This document shows, in pieces, positions 7,505 to 11,099 of a DNA stretch of 11,099 nt. A model generated the notes under the pieces. That model searched no databases and had not been told where the DNA came from. It worked only from the letters and a program-made list of their open reading frames with translations. Source of the DNA: an uncultured Eubacteriales bacterium (lineage in GTDB: Bacteria; Bacillota; Clostridia; Oscillospirales; Oscillospiraceae); assembly GCA_902475455.1 (NCBI GenBank), contig CABRZO010000073.1, positions 1 to 11,099 on the forward strand, read 5' to 3'. Each line of letters begins with the position of its first letter. Positions within the stretch are counted from its first letter, which is position 1. Position numbers and translations under genes: made by a program.

Positions 7505-10257
7505 TCTTTTTCCAGGTTCTCGTGGTAGGCGGCGCAGGTGCACTTCTTCCACTTCAGGCCGCTGCCGCAGGGGCAGAGCTCATTGCGGCCGATCTTCTTG
7601 GTCTTGCGGACGGGCTGCTTTTTCACGGTGCCGTCGCTGCCGCCGGACTCGCCGGTGACTTTGGCCACCGCCTTGCGTTCCACCCGCTCCCGGACCCGGG
7701 TGATATAGATGCGCCGGACGGTCTCCTCCTGGATGGCGGCGATCATGTTCTCAAACATCTCATAGCCTTCCCGCTTGTAGGCCACCACCGGGTCCTCCTG
7801 GCCATAGGCCCGGAGCCGGATACCCTGCTTCAGGTCGTCCATGGCGTCGATGTGCTCCATCCAGTACTCATCCACCACCCGGAGCATGACCACCCGCTCC
7901 AGCTCCCGCATGAGCTCTTCGCCCAGGATGGTCTCCTTCTGGTTGTAGATATCAAAGGCCCGCTCCTCCAGCTTTTCCACCAGCTGGTCCGGGGTAAAGC
8001 CCGCCAGTTCCTCATCGGTGTACACCAGCTCGTCGGGCAGCAGGAACACCCCCCGGAACTCGGCGGTGGCGTCTTTCCAACTGTCGGCGGTCATGTGCTT
8101 CTGCTCCCCCAGGGCCCCGTGAACGGCACCGGAGACGATGGTGCGGATCATGCCAGCGATGGAGTCCTTCAGGTTGTCGCCGGAGAGCACTTTACGGCGC
8201 TGCTCGTAGATGACTTCCCGCTGGGTGTTCATCACGTCGTCATAGTCCAACACGTCCTTACGGGCCTGGAAGTTCCGGGACTCCACCCGCTTCTGGGCGT
8301 TCTCAATGGCGCCGGAGAGCATCTTGGCGTCGATGGGGGTATCCTCGTCCACGCCCATCCGGTCCATCAGACCCTGGATGCGTTCGCCGCCGAAGAGCCG
8401 CAGAATATCGTCCTCCAGGGACAGGAAGAAGCAGGTCTCGCCGGGATCGCCCTGACGGCCGGCCCGGCCCCGGAGCTGGTTGTCGATGCGGCGGGACTCG
8501 TGGCGCTCGGTGCCCAGGATGAACAGGCCGCCGGCCTGGCGCACCTGCTGGGCCTCCTCCTCGATCTCGTCCTTGAACTTTTTCTCAGAGGCCGCGAACA
8601 GCATACGGGCCTGCAAAATCTCCTCATTGTCGGTGTCCGCAAAGCCGGTGGCCTCGGCGATAACCTCATCAGAGTAGCCCGCCTTCCGCAGCTCTGCCTT
8701 GGCCAGATACTCGGCGTTGCCGCCCAGCATGATGTCGGTACCACGGCCGGCCATGTTGGTGGCCACGGTGACAGATCCCAACTTGCCGGCCTGGGCGATG
8801 ATCTCGGCTTCCTTGTCGTGCTGCTTGGCGTTGAGCACGTTGTGCTTGATGCCCTTGCGGGTCAGCATCTTGCTCAGCAGCTCGGATTTCTCAATGGACA
8901 CGGTACCCACCAACACCGGCTGGCCCTTGGCGTGGCATTCCTCGATCTGAGCGATGATGGCCCGGTACTTGGCCTCCTCGGTCTTGTAGACCCGGTCCGG
9001 GTCATCAATCCGGGCCACGGGCTTGTTGGTGGGGATCTCCACAATGTCCAGGCCGTAGATGGAGTTGAACTCGTCCTCCTCAGTGAGGGCGGTACCCGTC
9101 ATACCGGAAAGCTTGTTGTAGAGGCGGAAATAGTTCTGGAAGGTGATGGTGGCCAGGGTCTTGGACTCGTTGGCCACGGTAACCCCTTCCTTGGCCTCGA
9201 TGGCCTGGTGCAGGCCCTCGTTATAGCGGCGGCCGAACATCAGGCGGCCGGTGAACTCGTCCACGATGATGACCTGGCCGTCCTTGACCACATAGTCCAC
9301 ATCTCGCTTCATGATGCCCCGGGCCCGGATGGCCTGGTTGATGTGGTGGTTCAGGGTGGTGTTCTCCGCATCGGAGAGGTTTTCAATGTTGAAGTAGGCC
9401 TCGGCCTTGGCAATGCCCTTGGGGGTCAGGGTGACGTGCTTGCCCTTCTCCTCCACGATATAGTCGGCGTCGGAGTCCTCGTCCTGGAGCTCCTTATCAT
9501 CGGTCTCAGCGATGCGCTGGCACTTCAGCCCCGCCACGAACTGGTCCACCTGGGTGTAGAGGGCGGTGGACTCCTCTCCCTTGCCGGAAATAATCAGAGG
9601 GGTCCGGGCCTCGTCGATGAGGATGGAGTCCACCTCGTCCACGATGGCGAAGCTCTGGCCCCGCTGGACCAGATCTCGGTCATAGATGGCCATGTTGTCC
9701 CGCAGGTAGTCAAAGCCCATCTCGTTGTTGGTGCCGTAGGTGATATCGGCGGCATAGGCGGCCTTCCGCTCGGCCTTGGTGAGGCCGTGGATGATCAGGC
9801 CCACACTGAGGCCCATGAATCGGTAGACTTTGCCCATCCACTCGGAGTCACGCTTGGCCAGATAGTCGTTGACGGTGACGATGTGGACACCCTCGCCGGC
9901 CAGGGCATTCAGGTATGCGGGCAGGGTGGCCACCAGGGTCTTGCCCTCGCCGGTCTTCATCTCGGCGATGCGGCCCTGATGGAGCACGATACCGCCGATG
10001 AGCTGCACCTGATAGGGCCGCATACCCAGCACCCGGTCCGCAGCCTCCCGCAGGGCAGCAAAGGCCTCCGGCAGGATGTCGTCCAGAGTCTCTCCCTTGG
10101 CCAGGCGCTCCTTAAACTCAGGCGTCTTGGCCTGGAGCTGGGCATCGGAGAGGGCTTTATACTCCTCCGAAAGCCCCTCGATCTTATTGACGATCGGCAT
10201 CAGACGCTTGACCTCTTTGGTGGAGCTGGTGCCGAAAATCTTCCTCAAAATACTCAT
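7501..10257 (-). CDS. secA: Preprotein translocase ATPase SecA
   Basis: Motor of the Sec pathway: binds preproteins and drives them through SecYEG at the cytoplasmic face of the membrane. 918 residues. NBD1 carries MKTGEGKT (100-107, Lys106) and the DEVD box (207-210). The preprotein-binding domain follows. NBD2 has GRGTDIMLGG ending at 513 and GRAGRQGD around 597-604. Then come the helical scaffold/wing region and a C-terminal zinc motif CPCGSG (Cys895, Cys897) with Cys906, Cys908 and His912. Lys106 and Asp207 have the same numbers as in B. subtilis SecA (841 residues). The extra length includes a roughly 60-residue segment at 514-574, where E. coli has its VAR subdomain, plus the tail. The zinc motif ends C-T-C-A-A-Y-H instead of the usual CC or CH. 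The ATG at 10257 is chosen over a TTG two codons upstream because AAAGGA lies eight bases before it. It is first in an apparent secA-pgeF-purL unit. Confidence 0.98.
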   Translation of the reverse strand: MSILRKIFGTSSTKEVKRLMPIVNKIEGLSEEYKALSDAQLQAKTPEFKERLAKGETLDDILPEAFAALREAADRVLGMRPYQVQLIGGIVLHQGRIAEMKTGEGKTLVATLPAYLNALAGEGVHIVTVNDYLAKRDSEWMGKVYRFMGLSVGLIIHGLTKAERKAAYAADITYGTNNEMGFDYLRDNMAIYDRDLVQRGQSFAIVDEVDSILIDEARTPLIISGKGEESTALYTQVDQFVAGLKCQRIAETDDKELQDEDSDADYIVEEKGKHVTLTPKGIAKAEAYFNIENLSDAENTTLNHHINQAIRARGIMKRDVDYVVKDGQVIIVDEFTGRLMFGRRYNEGLHQAIEAKEGVTVANESKTLATITFQNYFRLYNKLSGMTGTALTEEDEFNSIYGLDIVEIPTNKPVARIDDPDRVYKTEEAKYRAIIAQIEECHAKGQPVLVGTVSIEKSELLSKMLTRKGIKHNVLNAKQHDKEAEIIAQAGKLGSVTVATNMAGRGTDIMLGGNAEYLAKAELRKAGYSDEVIAEATGFADTDNEEILQARMLFAASEKKFKDEIEEEAQQVRQAGGLFILGTERHESRRIDNQLRGRAGRQGDPGETCFFLSLEDDILRLFGGERIQGLMDRMGVDEDTPIDAKMLSGAIENAQKRVESRNFQARKDVLDYDDVMNTQREVIYEQRRKVLSGDNLKDSIAGMIRTIVSGAVHGALGEQKHMTADSWKDATAEFRGVFLLPDELVYTDEELAGFTPDQLVEKLEERAFDIYNQKETILGEELMRELERVVMLRVVDEYWMEHIDAMDDLKQGIRLRAYGQEDPVVAYKREGYEMFENMIAAIQEETVRRIYITRVRERVERKAVAKVTGESGGSDGTVKKQPVRKTKKIGRNELCPCGSGLKWKKCTCAAYHENLEKE

Positions 10258-10265
10258 GTGCAATG

Positions 10266-10271
10266 TCCTTT
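10266..10271 (-). promoter_or_regulatory. Ribosome binding site of secA
   Basis: AAAGGA on the minus strand with eight bases to the ATG at 10257. Its spacing favours that codon over the in-frame TTG at 10263, which would sit only two bases from it. Confidence 0.7.
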
Positions 10272-10314
10272 CCGGCGCTCAAACCGGGCGCGCATACATA
10301 TCAATACAGGATAG

Positions 10315-10323
10315 ATTTTACCA
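10315..10323 (-). promoter_or_regulatory. Candidate extended -10 promoter for secA
   Basis: In the 145-bp gap between the upstream ATPase gene and secA, the minus strand reads TGGTAAAAT: a TGn extension followed by TAAAAT, one mismatch from TATAAT. No good -35 hexamer lies 17 bp upstream, as is usual for extended -10 promoters. The predicted start would be near 10308, giving a leader of about 50 nt. The rest of the gap holds the upstream terminator (10363-10393) and no other feature I can support. Confidence 0.35.
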
Positions 10324-10355
10324 TAGGGCCTAGGAAAAGGAAAGTCTTAATTGTA

Positions 10356-10393
10356 AACAAAATCCCCCGCCTTCCTTCCGGGAAAGCGGGAGA
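10356..10393 (-). terminator. Rho-independent terminator of the Mrp-like ATPase gene
   Basis: The inverted repeat 10363-10375 with 10381-10393 forms a 13-bp stem with a 5-nt loop, starting ten bases after the stop codon. Two positions pair only as G-U in the leftward RNA (they would be C/A in the rightward one), so the hairpin fits leftward transcription. It is followed on that strand by TTTTGTTT. This insulates secA from the upstream gene. Confidence 0.85.
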
Positions 10394-10402
10394 TTCGGCA
10401 AA

Positions 10403-11099
10403 TCATTCCTGGGGCTTCTTTTCCTTGCGGGCGGAGACCTGGACCGCGGTGGCGATCACATCCGCCACCGGCTTCAGCTCGGGACAGTCCAGCCCTTCCA
10501 GGGCGCCGTCCTCCCCCAGGGCGGTGATGTCGCCGGACAGAGGGACGGAGACGGTGACACAGCCGTGGGGCAGCACATAGGCCTCCTGGCTCACCGGGTG
10601 GTCGGTAAAGCTCTTATTCTCCACATAGGCCACCGTGGGGCTCATCAGCATCATGCACAGATTGATGCACCGCTGCACCGCCTCCACCGACAGGGCTCCG
10701 GGGTTGGTGACGGCGATAGTGCCGTCCACCGGGAAGGTGGTGTAGAGGTTCAGGGGAATGTCGCCGCAGCCCGAGGGCATATCCAGCAGCATTACGTCCA
10801 GTTCCCCCCAGGCGGTGGCGGTGTACAGATAGTTCAGAATGTTAAAGGCATCCACTCCAGGCCACAACACCGGGTCCATGGGCTTGTCCAGAATCAGGTC
10901 AATGCTCATGACCTCGATGCCGGATTCGGTCTTGCAGGGGACGGGGGCTCCCCCCTCCCCCCGGTGTACCGGGCCCTGGAGGCCCATCATGTGGGGGATG
11001 ACGGCGGTGTAGATGTCGCAGTCCAGCACCCCTACCTTCAGCCCCCGGCGGGCCAGCTCTTGGGCGGCTTCCCCCGCGTCGGCGCAGAGAAACTCCGTG
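10403..11099 (-). CDS. Divergent Mrp/ApbC/NBP35-like P-loop ATPase, 5' part outside the window
   Basis: The reading frame is open to the right edge (last complete codon ends at 11098), so the start and any Walker A lie beyond it; a GTG at 11029 is internal. The visible 232 codons match the Mrp/ApbC branch of SIMIBI NTPases, known as iron-sulfur cluster carriers: LKVGVLDCDIY (the LLDADIYGPS position), WGELDVMLLDMPSGCGD (the WGELDYLLIDLPPGTGD switch/Walker B region), VTNPGALSVEAVQR (VTTPQ..AL.D..R), and VENKSF (VENMSYF). It departs from the family in several places: the CPxC that normally follows VENMSYF is absent, the conserved WRGP reads WPGV, and PPGTGD reads PSGCGD. It may still be a nucleotide-binding paralogue with a changed client or a different cluster ligand set. 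The family is fairly secure; an Fe-S carrier role is doubtful. Confidence 0.8.
   Translation of the reverse strand, partial: TEFLCADAGEAAQELARRGLKVGVLDCDIYTAVIPHMMGLQGPVHRGEGGAPVPCKTESGIEVMSIDLILDKPMDPVLWPGVDAFNILNYLYTATAWGELDVMLLDMPSGCGDIPLNLYTTFPVDGTIAVTNPGALSVEAVQRCINLCMMLMSPTVAYVENKSFTDHPVSQEAYVLPHGCVTVSVPLSGDITALGEDGALEGLDCPELKPVADVIATAVQVSARKEKKPQE

Noticed and set aside
7505..7552. Upstream GTG start for pgeF
   Set aside because: It would add 16 residues derived from the secA zinc-tail coding region with no family similarity. The ATG overlapping the secA stop gives the expected N-terminus.
7522..10314. A 930-codon open frame on the + strand opposite secA
   Set aside because: Same composition artefact, low-complexity Leu/Gly/His/Val. 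No start signals or motifs, and SecA is unambiguous on the other strand.
10258..10402. SecM-like arrest peptide or structured leader regulating secA
   Set aside because: No minus-strand ORF with an SD precedes secA in the gap, only short GC palindromes (GCGC, CCGG, a CCTAGG site) too weak to call an operator or riboswitch.
1..11099. Insertion sequences, CRISPR array, tRNA/rRNA, phage or defence genes, or an undescribed system
   Set aside because: I saw no direct-repeat arrays, transposase-like frames, tRNA-like cloverleaf or cryptic gene cluster. Essentially all sequence is covered by recognisable housekeeping genes with short, explicable gaps.

Overview
The window reads as ordinary bacterial chromosome of a GC-rich Firmicute. 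The best guess is the Clostridia, order Oscillospirales (Flavonifractor/Oscillibacter-like gut bacteria). The grounds are strong G/C third-position codon bias, purine-rich Shine-Dalgarno sites, short intergenic gaps with hairpin-plus-T terminators, a long single-chain PurL with fused glutaminase domain of the clostridial kind, and a SecA whose Walker A Lys and DEVD Asp fall at the Bacillus subtilis residue numbers. The taxonomic call is an inference from protein flavour, not from a marker gene.

Layout. The left end (1-2138, + strand) holds most of a P1B-type Zn2+/Cd2+/Pb2+-exporting ATPase whose first codons lie outside the window. It converges on a leftward gene set and the two sides share a strong bidirectional terminator (2139-2181). 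On the minus strand, read right to left, come the 3' part of a divergent Mrp/ApbC-like P-loop ATPase (11099-10403) closed by its own terminator; a 145-bp gap with a candidate secA promoter; secA (10257-7501); pgeF/yfiH (7504-6704), joined to secA by an ATGA overlap; purL (6658-2864), 45 bp downstream of pgeF; and a small HAD-family phosphatase (2806-2189), separated from purL by a hairpin directly upstream of its ribosome binding site.

How the genes relate. secA, pgeF and purL look like one transcription unit, since spacings are -4 and 45 bp with no terminator between them. They combine protein export, clearance of mis-incorporated serine from peptidoglycan precursors, and de novo purine synthesis. 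These are housekeeping functions with no evident shared pathway. The HAD gene may be reached by read-through past the purL hairpin. The metal ATPase and the Mrp-like gene belong to neighbouring units cut by the window edges.

I found no mobile element, CRISPR array, RNA gene, phage or defence gene, or candidate for a new system. Every base outside the short intergenic gaps is accounted for by recognisable genes. The points worth a second look are modest: a Mrp-like ATPase lacking the usual CxxC and other family motifs, a SecA with an altered zinc-binding tail and a long VAR-region insert, an unusual linker in PurL, and the hairpin abutting the HAD ribosome binding site.
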